Assembly: GCA_944989445.1 (NCBI GenBank)
Contig: CALYLW010000042.1
Location: forward strand, 729,242-793,241
Length of the DNA stretch: 64,000 bases
Source: Ampullaceana balthica
Lineage: Eukaryota > Mollusca > Gastropoda > Lymnaeidae
Direction of reading: 5' to 3'
The notes beneath the pieces are model-generated. The model made no database searches, had not been told where the DNA came from, and saw nothing but the letters and a program-made list of their open reading frames with translations. This document shows positions 12,201 through 21,361 of the stretch, one piece after another (position 1 is the first letter of the stretch; each line of letters starts with the position of its first letter). The position numbers and the translations under genes are program-made.

Positions 12201-14457
12201 GGGGTTACCGGGAGAGGTTTGAGAACCGCAACTGGTGACACCATTACAAGGGGTGACACCAAAACGTAAAATTCTTAATGTTCCTGTTATTCGGCACTGG
12301 CAGACTCGGAAGAGTTCTTTGTGGTAAGTCGTGAGGTGGTTACACCATGCGCTAATGCACTGGGTGACACCAACCCTAGCGACGCCTCTGATAGGTCAGA
12401 CTACTCATGCGCCGCTCATCGCTACCCGTTTAACCGCATTAAAACCTCACGCTTCTGTCGGTACTATATCGGTAATGTTGTTTTATGCGACCAAAGGTAA
12501 ATTTACGGGACTGATCTCGCGGCCGTATAGCTGAACCGATCACAATGGTTGCCTACCCCTTCTTCCGAAACTGGCCATTGGTTAATGTAAGTGTCAAACA
12601 CGGCGTTGATTTGCTTTTGAAAGTTGGTGAGCGTTACAGACAGACTTCCGTCTATAAAGAAGATGACATCATGCTTGATGGTGGCTGAAACGAGAAGAAA
12701 ACATATTATTATTTTAATGACTTGTTTTTTTTAAATTTCTTATATTAACTTTACCGCCGACTCGTTCGTCGTTCGTTCGTCCCTCGACCGCGGAAAAACA
12801 AAAGTCGAAAATGACCCACTTCCAGTGAAGCCATCGAGCTGAAATTGGGCACACGGACCCGTCTCACCTAACAATGCATCGTATCAAAATTTGAGATCGA
12901 TCGAACGTACCATAATTAAATTAATGCATTTTTAGTTTATCTATATAAATCCCTATTTAGAATTTTTATTCGTCGTCTACTAGAGTGTTGACCTAGCACC
13001 TATATTTAGCGGCAGGGGAGATAATTTCGGTTTCAATGTTTGGAACCGTCTCTCTCTGTCGTTCGTCGTGCCCGTCCGCGACGCCCGACGCGGTGACAAG
13101 ACCTTTCCCCTCTCCCACACCCAACCCCGGGTTAAAAGCAAATATAAGGGATTTATAGTCAAAAACTTTGTTTTTACGGGGTTGTTTAATTAATAATTTA
13201 GAGGTAGGTAAGTTGAAACTCACAAAAAATATCACAATAATTTTTTTTTATTTGTCCTGGTAGAGGGAGCTCTGCTCTGATTGTAAATTTAATTGAAATT
13301 CTAGGTTACAGTCAACATTTTCTTTATCATCTTTTTTCACCGAATTTATGGATGTGTACAAAATGTCAAGCAAATTGAACAACGGAAATATGGAAACATT
13401 CATTTATACGTTTCCCCCCTGAGATTGTAATTTAAGCGAAATCTATTTTTTTTAAATTGTAAATTTTTTATAAAAAACATCATTTCATTATGTCTCTGTG
13501 AGTATATACCGGTAATTTAAAAAAATATTATAAACAAAAAAGTATTATTACAGAAACTTTTATCCATCGACTTTTTTTTTGTTAAGATCTTCTTCTTTTT
13601 CGAACAAACATTGTATACACATTTCCGCTTAAAGTGACTTTGCTTTTACTAAGGTGAAATTATAAAAATTTCATCTGACCTCATTTTCTCGACACTTTTT
13701 TTAAAAGTCAGTCTTTACAGATAATTATTCAGCTATGTACTATTTCACTTGTTAGTCAAGAAGATAAACATCTGGTTAAATAAAACAAACAAATTTGTAA
13801 AATGATTGTCGCTTTGTCTTAAGGTTTATGACATCACATTTATTCTTTGACATGTTGTTCGTAAAACTCGTATCCCTGGAAAGACATGGCCTCTTAGGCT
13901 TTAACTAATGTTGGCAGTACGTCTTTGAACCCACTGGGCCCTAAAAGTGGGACCATCGAACCTAATTATGCCATGACATTACTAGCTCCATGACGATGAC
14001 ACTTATATGAAAACATAAAAATGACATTTTAAATGACACTTACCCTGTGACCTAACATTGACAGATATAGAGAACACTTACCCTGTGACCTAACATTGAC
14101 AGATATAGAGAACACTTACCTGTGACCTAACATTGACAGATATAAAGAACACTTACCCTGTGACCTAACATTGACAGATATAAAGAACACTTACCCTGTG
14201 ACCTAACATTGACAGATATAAAGAACACTTACCCTGTGACCTAACATTGACAGATATAAAGAACACTTACCCTGTGACCTAACATTGACAGATATAAAGA
14301 ACACTTACCCTGTGACCTAACATTGACAGATATAAAGAACACTTACCCTGTGACCTAACATTGACAGATATAGAGAACACTTACCCTGTGACCTAACATT
14401 GACGGATATAGAGAACGTCAGGAGAAGACTCAGAGACCAGCGCCATGGTGACGTCAT
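62..14457 (-). CDS. Secreted VWA / mucin-like repeat / chitin-binding protein (Pif- or BMSP-like), 3' end off window
   Basis: Eight exons join in phase to give about 755 residues before the window edge. Order: signal peptide (residues 1-24), VWA domain (about 29-201) with MIDAS motif DGSLS at 36-40 and a later LTDG (Asp137), a roughly 40-copy 9-residue repeat TGVQSTQTS (within 203-624), then two ChtBD2 domains (about 628-688 and 695-745), each with six cysteines at canonical spacing. VWA domains are metal-dependent adhesion modules; ChtBD2 binds chitin. In molluscs, Pif and BMSP combine them in the shell organic matrix, so a role at a chitin-mineral interface is inferred. The Thr-rich block between VWA and ChtBD2 suggests O-glycosylation. 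All splice sites used are GT-AG. Intron phases run 1,0,0,0,1,1,1,1. Uncertain: the 3' end of the repeat exon, and whether untranslated exons lie upstream. It could instead be another secreted VWA-ChtBD2 protein such as a mucus component. Confidence 0.85.
484..2168. mobile_element. DNA transposon with GGGGCCGTCCATAAATGACG termini, copy 1
   Basis: Lies in the intron between exons 7 and 8. The left end begins ggggccgtccataaatgacg; the right end is its inverse, ending cgtcatttatggacggcccc. The G-rich subterminal DNA is also inverted. No transposase frame is evident. The interior from about 671 matches the interior of copy 2 in reverse orientation. A shorter hAT-like element (1086-1250) sits inside it. 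Confidence 0.75.
1086..1250. mobile_element. Short hAT-like MITE with CAGTGATTCTCAAA termini
   Basis: 165 bp from cagtgattctcaaagtgg to agttgagaagcactg, with subterminal ccggtgccggtccgc. This is the same family as 19002-19135, 30255-30551 and 39537-40333. The flanks ttcttgat and ttctatat match at 6 of 8 positions, so the 8-bp target duplication is only approximate. It is nested in the larger element 484-2168. Confidence 0.65.
2377..2580 (-). CDS. Exon 7: first chitin-binding (peritrophin-A/ChtBD2) domain
   Basis: The acceptor is cttctattttgccag before 2580 and the donor GTTAGT at 2376-2371; both ends are phase 1. The exon has the six-cysteine ChtBD2 pattern with spacings 17, 5, 14, 12 and 6 residues, and the aromatic-rich segments CDKYIQCY and GLFWNQAKLEC typical of chitin-binding modules. 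Confidence 0.92.
2585..3272. other. AT-rich intron segment with a possible pogo/Tigger-like end
   Basis: Between exon 7 and the end of the exon-6 open frame. At about 2922-2970 lies cagttggacctcgctaagtc followed by further taagtcgaa and tatcgaa blocks, preceded by TA. This resembles the terminal repeats of pogo/Tigger elements, but no matching right end was found. Ser/Thr/Pro-rich translation persists in shifted minus-strand frames to about 3150 and may be decayed repeat-exon sequence. Confidence 0.35.
3554..4822 (-). CDS. Exon 6: mucin-like 9-residue tandem repeat
   Basis: The acceptor ctgttttacag precedes 4822 in the correct phase. After a short Ser/Thr-rich lead (AVSPHVTDIFSTP) come about 40 copies of TGVQSTQTS, with Thr/Ala and Thr/Asn swaps between copies. 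Such Thr/Ser blocks are usually heavily O-glycosylated. I place the end at the in-phase donor CAG|GTATAT (exon end 3554), which joins to exon 7 as Ala-Gly-Ile-Cys. The same frame stays open and Ser/Thr/Pro-rich to a TAA at 3275-3273, so a longer exon is possible. All alternative frames of the array are also open because the 27-nt unit lacks stops; this frame is chosen because it alone continues the VWA frame. Confidence 0.8.
3589..4666 (-). repeat. 27-bp coding minisatellite (about 40 copies)
   Basis: The plus-strand unit is approximately tgggtggactgtactccagtgctggct. It lies wholly within exon 6 and encodes the 9-residue repeat. Copies differ by a few recurring substitutions (gctggctt versus gctggtttg, gctcg, ccattg) shared by distant copies, as expected from unequal exchange or gene conversion. 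No frame-breaking indel is seen across the array. Confidence 0.95.
5034..5298. repeat. 29-bp minisatellite, about 9 copies
   Basis: The unit is about aacggtgcagcatacaacta followed by gggtcatac or gggtcatcc. It lies in the intron between exons 5 and 6. Confidence 0.9.
5621..5780 (-). CDS. Exon 5: VWA domain, C-terminal part
   Basis: The acceptor is tgtgttacag before 5780 and the donor GTACGT at 5620-5615. The 53 codons run from EAEACRNYGVNIYVVGIGSY to a linker ending IDIGLPG. The GVNIYVVGIG segment is the conserved VWA strand usually seen as GvevyaiGvg. The exon exits with one base, which forms a Val codon with exon 6. Confidence 0.88.
5832..8006. mobile_element. DNA transposon of the GGCCGTCCATAAATGACGTC family, copy 2 (inverted relative to copy 1)
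   Basis: In the intron between exons 5 and 4. The left end reads gggccgtccataaatgacgt and the right end acgtcatttatggacggccc. An inner segment, about 6152-7811, is bounded by cagtgcttctcaaac and tttgagaagcactg, which are hAT-type ends. It is flanked by near-identical cattacataaattgtaag and cattaaataaattgtaag. Copy 1 shares this inner segment; the short copy at 18454-18894 lacks it. Confidence 0.75.
6152..7811. mobile_element. hAT-like segment nested in transposon copy 2
   Basis: Terminal inverted repeats are cagtgcttctcaaa and its complement tttgagaagcactg, typical of hAT elements related to Charlie/MER5. No intact transposase was recognised. The left flank and right flank are similar over 18 bp, longer than the 8 bp expected for hAT, so the true boundary may differ. 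Confidence 0.5.
8008..8155. repeat. 27-bp AT-rich repeat, about 5 copies
   Basis: The unit is approximately atattagagatttaaaaaac plus aatctca. It abuts the right end of the transposon at 8006. Confidence 0.8.
8155..9160 (+). repeat. Unknown dispersed repeat, two direct copies of about 0.5 kb
   Basis: Copy A is about 8155-8657 and copy B about 8658-9160, both opening aaaacccgtaaaaa and ending cgagttaatataaaggattt or a close variant. Shared blocks include ttgactataaatcctttatg, taatacgcagcgc, caatataatgcgcacc and aaatttcagctcgc. Copy B ends with a (ggtc)n run. Related copies occur at 12755-13185 and 50045-50545 in reverse and 40637-41005 forward. No coding potential is seen; the family is not identified. 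Confidence 0.8.
9161..9796. other. Intron segment without assigned content
   Basis: Only a short duplication (gagtaacacatc blocks near 9415 and 9446) was noticed. The rest is unremarkable AT-rich DNA up to exon 4. Confidence 0.5.
9797..9883 (-). CDS. Exon 4: VWA domain, strand with LTDG
   Basis: A short 87-bp exon (29 codons). The acceptor is a strong pyrimidine tract ending ctttgccag before 9883; the donor is GTAGGT at 9796-9791. It reads SAHSLRNGSRQTIIMLTDG and onward. The IIMLTDG block carries the last MIDAS aspartate. Both ends are phase 0, so it fits between exons 3 and 5 without a frame change. A nearer AG would break the phase, which decided the start. Confidence 0.86.
9884..11144. 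other. Intron between exons 4 and 3, mostly unassigned
   Basis: AT-rich. Near 10518 lies cagtgcttctcaaaatt, a hAT-type terminus without a matching partner. Around 10935-11060 are G- and C-rich palindromic blocks (ggcctaggcc, ggggtata paired with taccccc), possibly an unidentified inverted-repeat element. Confidence 0.45.
11145..11300 (-). CDS. Exon 3: VWA domain, middle
   Basis: The acceptor is tatgtccag before 11300 and the donor GTAAGT at 11144-11139. The 52 codons begin VHVGFIAYSTVLD, the usual VWA strand that reads vGvvtfs in the family. They then pass an N-glycosylation sequon (GNVTE) and the loop NGRSSNAHLAF, where many VWA domains have the third metal-contact Thr; here it is Ser. Both boundaries are phase 0. 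Confidence 0.88.
11433..11829. repeat. 25-bp minisatellite, about 16 copies
   Basis: The unit is gtcttcattcagttatagac followed by aatat, highly uniform. It lies in the intron between exons 3 and 2, about 130 bp beyond exon 3. Confidence 0.95.
11921..12040. mobile_element. One terminus of a CCGTATATTCCGGCGTATAA repeat
   Basis: Begins accgtatattccggcgtata, then a second gcgtataagtcgacc block and a C-run. Similar termini are widespread in animal genomes. No partner terminus was found, so this is a fragment. Confidence 0.4.
12179..12390. mobile_element. MITE-like element with approximate 8-bp target duplication
   Basis: 212 bp ending ccctagcgacgcctctg. Flanks ataggaca (12171-12178) and ataggtca (12391-12398) match at 7 of 8 positions. 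The interior carries repeated ggtgacacc blocks. The left terminus only weakly matches the right. Confidence 0.45.
12557..12684 (-). CDS. Exon 2: VWA domain, first strand and MIDAS motif
   Basis: The acceptor is ctcgtttcag just before 12684 and the donor is GTAGGC at 12556-12551. The 42 whole codons read TIKHDVIFFIDGSLSV and onward, the classic first beta strand of a VWA domain with the metal-site motif DxSxS intact. Entry phase matches exon 1 (one base) and exit is phase 0, joining directly to exon 3. Confidence 0.88.
12755..13185 (-). repeat. Partial reverse copy of the dispersed 0.5-kb repeat
   Basis: The end reads gggatttatagtcaaaaact followed by ttgtttttacgggg, the complement of the start of the copies at 8155 and 8658. 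It also carries gagctgaaattgg and a (ttcg)n run, seen as (ggtc)n in the 8658 copy. Confidence 0.6.
13186..14030. other. AT-rich intron sequence, nothing recognised
   Basis: Long A/T runs on both strands; no exon, repeat family or RNA signal was found between the dispersed repeat and the splice-donor array. Confidence 0.5.
14038..14422 (-). repeat. 38-bp array repeating the end of exon 1 and its 5' splice site (10 donors)
   Basis: On the minus strand the unit contains tcaatgttaggtcacagggt followed by aagt: the last codons of the signal peptide, the exon boundary and the GTAAGT donor. Ten acttac blocks are spaced 37-38 bp from 14379 down to 14038. The donor at 14379 gives the reading frame used here. 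One copy (near 14113) has lost a base, turning the site into CAG|GTAAGT. Confidence 0.9.
14385..14457 (-). CDS. Exon 1: start codon and signal peptide
   Basis: The start codon is 14457-14455, in the context CATGACGTC. Translation begins MTSPWRWSLSLLL and continues to a small polar region ending VRSQ, a typical signal peptide (basic-aromatic n-region, Leu-rich core). An upstream ATG is followed at once by a stop. The 73-bp exon ends CACAGG at 14385 and is followed by GTAAGT (14384-14379), leaving one base that pairs with exon 2 to make an Ala codon. The last part of the exon plus this donor is tandemly repeated downstream (14038-14422). Confidence 0.78.
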
Positions 14458-14682
14458 GTCATGTCAACTTTATTAACTGGAAAAGAATAAATTGTTCCAA
14501 AAATAATTTTCTGTCAATTATTAATCACATCAAATCAAGTCTATTTATCTCTAAATTTAACTTGGGTCCGAATTTTTAATCTTAAAGCATCTGCCTACCC
14601 CACCCCACTCCCTGCCCAGGTCTAACCATTCGAATCCTGCAATGATACGATAAGTAACGTTAAATGCTCAAACAAAGTGATG

Positions 14683-15076
14683 AAAGAAGATAGGCGTTCG
14701 TTAACATAAATTGATGTAAGAAGATAGACGTTCGTTAATATAAATTGATGTAAGAAGACAGGCGTTCGTTAACATAATTTGATGTAAGAAGATAGGTGTT
14801 CGTTAACATAATTTGATGTAAGCAGATAGGCGTTCGTTAACATAAGTTGATATAAGAAGATAGGCGTTCGTTAATATAAATTGATGTAAGAAGACAGGCG
14901 TTCGTTAACATAATTTGATGTAAGAAGATAGGTGTTCGTTAACATAATTTGATGTAAGAAGATAGGCGTTCGTTAACATAAGTTGATGTAAGAAGATAGG
15001 CGTTCGTTAACATAAGTTGATGTAAGAAGATGGGCGTTCGTTAATATAAATGGATGTAAGAAAATAAGCGTTCACC
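14683..15076. repeat. 34-bp minisatellite upstream of the start codon, about 11-12 copies
   Basis: The unit is about atgtaagaagataggcgttc followed by gttaacataatttg. It lies 230-620 bp upstream of the translation start, so in the promoter, 5' leader or first intron. Confidence 0.92.
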
Positions 15077-15342
15077 AAATTCTCCTAAGAGATTTAAATC
15101 TTCCAGTGGGCTGGGTCTAATCTAAAATCCACAAAATAATTTAAGCTCTATCAGTTTTATTCCATAATAAAAGGAAGTATAACATTTCAATAACGATGGC
15201 GTAGGTGTGGAAATCATTGAAACCTTAGGGTGTGGCATGGAGAATTTCAGTGTTTTGGTCGGCTGTATATCAAGCAGCACACAAAAAAATAATAATAAAA
15301 ATTTTTAAATTAGCTATTTCCTTCTTGAAATAAGTAAAGGGA

Positions 15343-15906
15343 ATGGCGGTCAAGTGGAATGGTGGTCAGGTGGAATGGTGGTCAGGTGGAATGGTGGTCA
15401 GGTGGAATGGTGGTCAAGTGGAATGGTGGTCAAGTGGAGTGGTGGTCAGGTGGAATGGTGGTCAAGTAGAATGGTGGCCAAGTGGAATGGTGGTCAAGTG
15501 GAATGGTGGTCAAGTGGAATGGTGGTCAAGTGGAATGGTTGTCAGGTGGAATGGTGGTCAAGTGGAATGGTGTTCAGGTGGAATGGTGGTCAGGTGGAAT
15601 GGTGGTCAAGTGGAATGGTGGTCAGGTGGAATGGTGGTCAAGTGGAATGGTGGTCAGGTGGAATGGTGGTCAAGTGGAATGGTGGTCAGGTGGAATGGTG
15701 GTCAAGTGGAATGGTGGTCAGGTGGAATGGTGGTCAAGTTGAATGGTGGTTAGGTGGAATGGTGGTCAAGTGGAATGGTGGTCAAGTGGAATGATTGTCA
15801 AGTGGAATGATGGTCATGTGGATTGTTGGTCAAGTGGAATGGTTGTCAAGTGGAATGGTGATCAAGTGGAATGGTGGTCAAGTGGAATGGTGGTCAAGTG
15901 GAATGT
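15343..15906. repeat. 16-bp minisatellite, about 35 copies
   Basis: The unit is tggaatggtggtcaag or tggaatggtggtcagg. Because 16 is not a multiple of 3, all forward frames spell variants of WNGGQVEWWSSGMVVK; the open frames are not evidence of a gene. Confidence 0.95.
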
Positions 15907-18453
15907 TGGCTCAGGTTTGAGGGTATGTATGACTGTGGCTTAAGAATGCCCCTGAGTCCATAACCAAGCCATGATTAGTACCTGACAGTTGTGTAGGTAA
16001 ATATTCAAATACAAGTATTATTCATTAAAAGCACTGCTAACATCATAAGACATGAAGTAAAATTTCCTTTTATTTATTTACACTTTAATAAGTATTTTAA
16101 ATTTTAATTTTATATATCATGGTGAGAATTTTACTATTTTATGATTATGTGAAATCAGGTGGATTCAATAAATAAAATAAAATTTTAAAAATTAATTGTT
16201 TACTTATCTGCAAAAGTTAGTTAAGTAAAAATCGAGGATCCTTATGAATTTTAAAATTTCAAGTACCTTTACATTCATTAAATTAATCATTAAAAAAAAA
16301 CCTATTCTAGCGACAACAATTACAATAATGGGAGAGGAAGGTGGGAGGGGTATTAATTTATTTTTTTGTTTAAATTGTCAAAGTAAATTGTATAAGTTAA
16401 TATTTATAAATATATAATTTATATGTTTTTAATTAAAGCATAACATAAATTTGGCAAATCTCATTGCTTTCATTCTTTAACACGTTTCTTGGGTGGCAAA
16501 TATTTTTTAACGATTGCATTTATAAAAAGAGATAAAATAAGCGATTTTCGGGGTTACAGAGGCTAAAAATAGCACAAAATTTATTTTTTCTTCTACAACA
16601 TACATGTAACAATCAGTAATATATTTGTAGGTAAAGACCTTGCCAAGGTTTTCTTAAAACTGCATTTTCTTAAAAATTTAAAATATTTCACAAATTACGT
16701 CACTTGACTTCGATAGTCAAAGAAGTTATTCTTCAAAATGTCTCTTAAATTACTCAACTGCTTGTAAACCACTTCAAAAGTCCCTTTAAAAAACTACTCC
16801 GCCGTTAAAAGGGTTAACATAAACCGTATGTCAACAGTGTCATACATCACAGGACGTGTTTGGAAAACGTCTAGCACTCGTGATGTCACTAGCTAAACCA
16901 TCGACACGATCTCCGACGACAAATACTCAAAATTCTGTAAAAGTCGTCCAAATACACCCAGCACTGCTTATAAATAAGCACGCAAACTGATTCACGTTAC
17001 TATTCCAGTGTCTTATTTTAATTTTTTATCAAACGAAGACAAGCAACCACTACTAACCTTACTTGGTGATGGTGTTAATGGGAAGAGACACTTATTAAAA
17101 TCTCTAGCGTAAACACTTAAATAAATGCGATTTTTAAAAAAAAATTGATCTTTTTTCACATCCCACTCTCTACACCAAAAGCTTAGATTACATCTCTTGT
17201 AGAAACGTCTTCGAAAGAGTACCTTTCGCAACAGAGTCGGAAACAGATGCGGGATCCTGACAACTAGATGCTTCCACACGCCTTTACAAATGGTAGGCTA
17301 ACTGATTCGCATGTATCCATCGTTTGGACGCATGCTATTTAAACATATTTGTTTAAGTATATTTCCAATGTGTACGAAACATAACTTATAAGATCATTTA
17401 TAGCCATTGGGCCATTTGAAAAAATCCGCCCCTGGGCCCAGCCTTGCAGCTGGATAAAGGTGTGTCATGGGCGGACTCCGACAAGGGCGATCTCTGAAAA
17501 ATGACTGGATGCTACACTGTAGCGTGTGTAGCCAGGGTAGCAACACCTTGAATGAACATCGCACCAGCCCGCAGCTCCTGATTCAATATTTGAACTAAGG
17601 AATGTTCATAAAAGTAATACAAATTCGGCCCCTAGTAGCTTCCCTTGTGTCATTCTAAGAATGTGCCCATTTACAGAAGGAGAGTCCGGTTGTAGATAAG
17701 TAAGAGTTTTGGATTTCTCAAATGAAATATAGATGCACGAATCTAATAAAAGATCTCTCAAGGGACCAGTTCAAGAATTTCACTTCCATTTACAAATTTA
17801 TATAACACAACCACCAGGTTATTTATGACAACATTATTATTTTATTTTTTTAAGGGAAGACCAAAATATAAATATATAAACACCTTTGTCTAATCAGCAT
17901 AGAAAACATGTTTAAGTCTGAAACCTTTAATAGATGACAATAAAAGAAACATATTTATTAGTAAATCATTATTAACACAAAGAAACTTTCAACGTAACCA
18001 GCTTTTTATAACATACACCACAAATATTAATAGATTAATGAATAGGCGCAGTTCGTCATCCACTCACTGACATTGAACACAATAAACTGGTCTTCGGCAG
18101 ACAGCCGTGAATGATCAATTCTTGCTTTTCAAATACACCAGCAACGGTGCAGCTATATAGGCTGTTAATAAAACTGTTCTTGTCATTCTTACTGGCATTC
18201 AAATTGGTTTGTTTTCATGGGCAATATTATCCGCATTCCTTTAGGTATTCTTTTCAGCATCTTTTGTCATTCCTGGTAGAATTTTTAAAGTTAGATGTTG
18301 GATAATAACACGATTAACTTTGTGAAAGTTGTTTGCAGTATATAAAATAAAATTTGATTTAAAAAAAAATTAAAGAACATGAAATCACCATGAAGTCATT
18401 GCAAACGTTAGACATTTGATTTGCGTGAATCTGGATGATTTAGTTACTGACTA
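15907..18453. other. AT-rich DNA without recognised features
   Basis: Scattered A/T runs and short frames under 90 codons lacking any domain signature. A GC-richer patch at about 17410-17600 (ccgcccctgggcccagcctt) is not assigned. Confidence 0.5.
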
Positions 18454-18894
18454 GAGGCCATCCATAAATGACGTCACGCGATTTTGGTTGATTTTTAACC
18501 CCCTCCCTCTCACCACACTTCGTCACTAAGAAACTTAGACACCGCGTCCAATATGACGTCACAAAGCTGTGACCTCCCCCCAAAAATAGGTATTGTCTAT
18601 ATTTGAAAATGAACATGTTTCAAATCACTTTATTGACATTTTAGTATGTATATAGTGCAAGGTTGCACTCTAATATCGTAACACGCGTGAATCCAATTAA
18701 AACGTCATAGACTAAATAGTAAGAAATCGAATATTTGAGTGGAAGTGGAACTTTTATTTAAAGTAGTGTGTTTTGACGTGATGTCACAATTCTTAAACCC
18801 CCCCTCCCCTCGTCACACATCGTCACAAATGAGGAAATGAGGGACCCCCCCCCCACATCCCCCTTGGTGCGTGACGTCATTTATGGACGGCCCC
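18454..18894. mobile_element. Short copy of the GGCCGTCCATAAATGACG transposon family
   Basis: Left end gaggccatccataaatgacg, right end cgtcatttatggacggcccc, 441 bp. It retains both subterminal regions of the 5832-8006 copy but has no hAT-like inner segment, so it behaves like an empty-site relative or an internally deleted MITE. Confidence 0.75.
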
Positions 18895-19001
18895 ATAATA
18901 TTAGTAAAATTAAAGAAGATTGGACGATGAATACTTGGTATACATTTTGATCTTAGAGTGTACCAGAAAGTTATTTATAGATCATATTATAACCTCTAAG
19001 C

Positions 19002-19135
19002 CAGTGCTTCTCAAAGTGGTTATATAAAAAAAGACAGAAAAAATTGTCAGTGCAGGGAAAATAGTGCAGCGGTCCCTGGTGTAATGGAAAAAAATTCCTG
19101 CTGGTCCGCCATACTAAAAGGTTTGAGAAGCACTG
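19002..19135. mobile_element. hAT MITE (CAGTGCTTCTCAAA) with perfect 8-bp target duplication
   Basis: 134 bp from cagtgcttctcaaagtgg to ggtttgagaagcactg. Flanked by CTCTAAGC at 18994-19001 and 19136-19143. An 8-bp duplication and these termini define a hAT non-autonomous element. Confidence 0.88.
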
Positions 19136-19143
19136 CTCTAAGC

Positions 19144-19695
19144 TACTTAAAACTCACGAAATACACTTAAACATTTGTATGGGATTTTTGAACTTTCAAG
19201 TTTTAGAAACATGTTTCTCGTAAAGAGTGTTATCGTAAGTAATTAGACAACATTGGCAACATGTTTCATAGCTCAATATTCTTTAAGGAAAGTAAATCTG
19301 CTTTTCCCTCGGTCTAAAAAACACAAATGAATCCCTCAAATTGTCTTTATTTTAAACAAATCGTAGAGCTAGATATACCTCAAAATAAATTCTTGCATAG
19401 AAGCCAAAGCTATGTCCACTCATTGGTATACACCTACGTTAGACATCTAAGGAAGTTGAAAAATGTTAAATACGGTCCACCATCGTGCAGTAGATTCTCT
19501 ACATAGATTCACTGCTGAGTTTTTTGTCTCGAGCTGATCCACATGATGAATTAATTCAACAAATATAAACACAAGTAATGCTTTCTTGTCTTTAAAAAAA
19601 ATATCAACTAAAATGTTTGTAAAAAAATCAAACTGTTGGTTAAATAAAATCATCGATATAAATTCCGTTCAAATGAAAAGAGCCTTTGTTTGGAG
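19144..19695. other. Unassigned AT-rich sequence
   Basis: No repeat, exon or RNA signal was noticed between two MITEs. Confidence 0.45.
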
Positions 19696-19851
19696 CAGGG
19701 GCGGATCAAGATTGTCCGGGGCTCCTGGCTGTAATTCTACCTGGGGCCCGGTCCAGCCACATTTATTATTAAATATAATAAAGTTTGGGGCCCTTAAATC
19801 ATTGGGGCCCCTGGCTTTAGCCCTATCAGCACCCCTCTTAATCCACCATAG
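19696..19851. mobile_element. MITE starting CAGGGGCGGATC, 8-bp target duplication
   Basis: 156 bp with gggcccc-rich interior arms (ggggctcctggctg paired with ccaggggccccaatg). Flanked by GTTTGGAG at 19688-19695 and 19852-19859. Confidence 0.65.
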
Positions 19852-19859
19852 GTTTGGAG

Positions 19860-21361
19860 TTCGACACCACCACCAACCAACCCATTACATATCAAAGGGA
19901 AATTTTAAAAAAAATTAAATAAGAAAAGGTAAAGGTATTTGTAAAAGGCTACAATATTTATGTATGATGTAAGAGTTCATTTGGATGGTGTTCTCTATGA
20001 ATTCAATACACGCAATATCTTGTAAATAGACTTTTATTTTGAAACATATAAGCAGATTGTTAACTCTGTCGATAAGAGACAAGGAGACGGACAGAGACAA
20101 ATAAGGGTGACGGTGTGGGAGAACTCAGTGAGAGGAAAAGAGAGACCGAGAAATTAGAGAAAAAAACAAGGAGATTTTAGAATGACAGAAAAAGAGAAGG
20201 GTAGAAATGAGATAGAGAGATGGGGGGGGGATGAAAATACCTATTTCTAACAGTAAGATAAATTTCAACAGACTTTTTTGATACATGCCTCTAGATAACT
20301 CATTCTCCATTGAGTCACTGAGCCAATATATCAGATTTATAACCACGCAAATATTATGTATATATAAAATATATGCTATGCATACATCCTCATTCGCATT
20401 ATGTCTATACACTTTCAAGAGACTTATGTACACAAATATGTCATGGTGTGGTCGCGATCAGCCAATGTTGGCCATGCAGGATATTTTGAACAACGGTAAC
20501 TTTAAATCTTTTCGTGCAGTAATCTTACTGGCAATGGCAACGCCAACTATAAGAATAACATCACATTTTTAAACGCCTAGTAATACAATAAATATCGAAG
20601 TGTTACTATAGGTTAATTTTTTTTTAAACATTAGGTACACCTAGGACCTAGGATTATCCCCAAGATTTTGAAGTGACGTCAAGAAATCGGAATTGACGTA
20701 CAATTATTATGAGTGGTTCTAAAACTGACGTTACTAATCACTATTATTTTATTTATTTATGTTTTTGCTGGTGATATGCCTAAGGGGACTTTTGAGTTTG
20801 GTAAGATAGAAAAGGTGAATGGCATAACTATCGAATATTGGATGTTTTTGCATACACAAAATATTTGGATAAAGAGATACAACATAATTAAATTATTTGT
20901 TTTTAAACAAAATGGTAGATTAAAAATTTCTGGAGCATAAGAAATTCAATAAAACGTTAAATTTTTAATAAACGCTGAACACAGGTATAACATTCCCTAA
21001 TTTGTCTAATCTGAACAATTGGCCGATATGAAATTATTTCTAAGTAATATTTTTTTTAAGCCATGAATATTTGGACGGCATCAACATTCTTGAAATTGTG
21101 GATACGCCGATGTACTTTGCCAATAAAAGATCTCTGAAATGTATTATGATTTCATTTAGGAACCAAGCGGTCTGAGAACTAATCGTTTGGATAAAATGTT
21201 TAATTTGATTTCTAATATCAGGAATTTCTCATCAATCACTTTCATTTATGTTATGACAAACAGAAATTACATTTCCAAATTTGTTTTTTTTAAATAATTA
21301 AACAGTGATAAATGACGTAAGGTGTGCTATCAAACTAGGTTAAAAATTCAAACCAAATAAT
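19860..21361. other. Unassigned AT-rich sequence
   Basis: Contains a purine-rich run at about 20070-20230 (gagacagagac, gagagatgggg). No exon or element was recognised. Confidence 0.45.

Noticed and set aside
15343..15943. Forward open frames rich in Trp, Gly and Val
   Set aside because: 16-bp repeat read in three frames; no start context, signal peptide or splice support.
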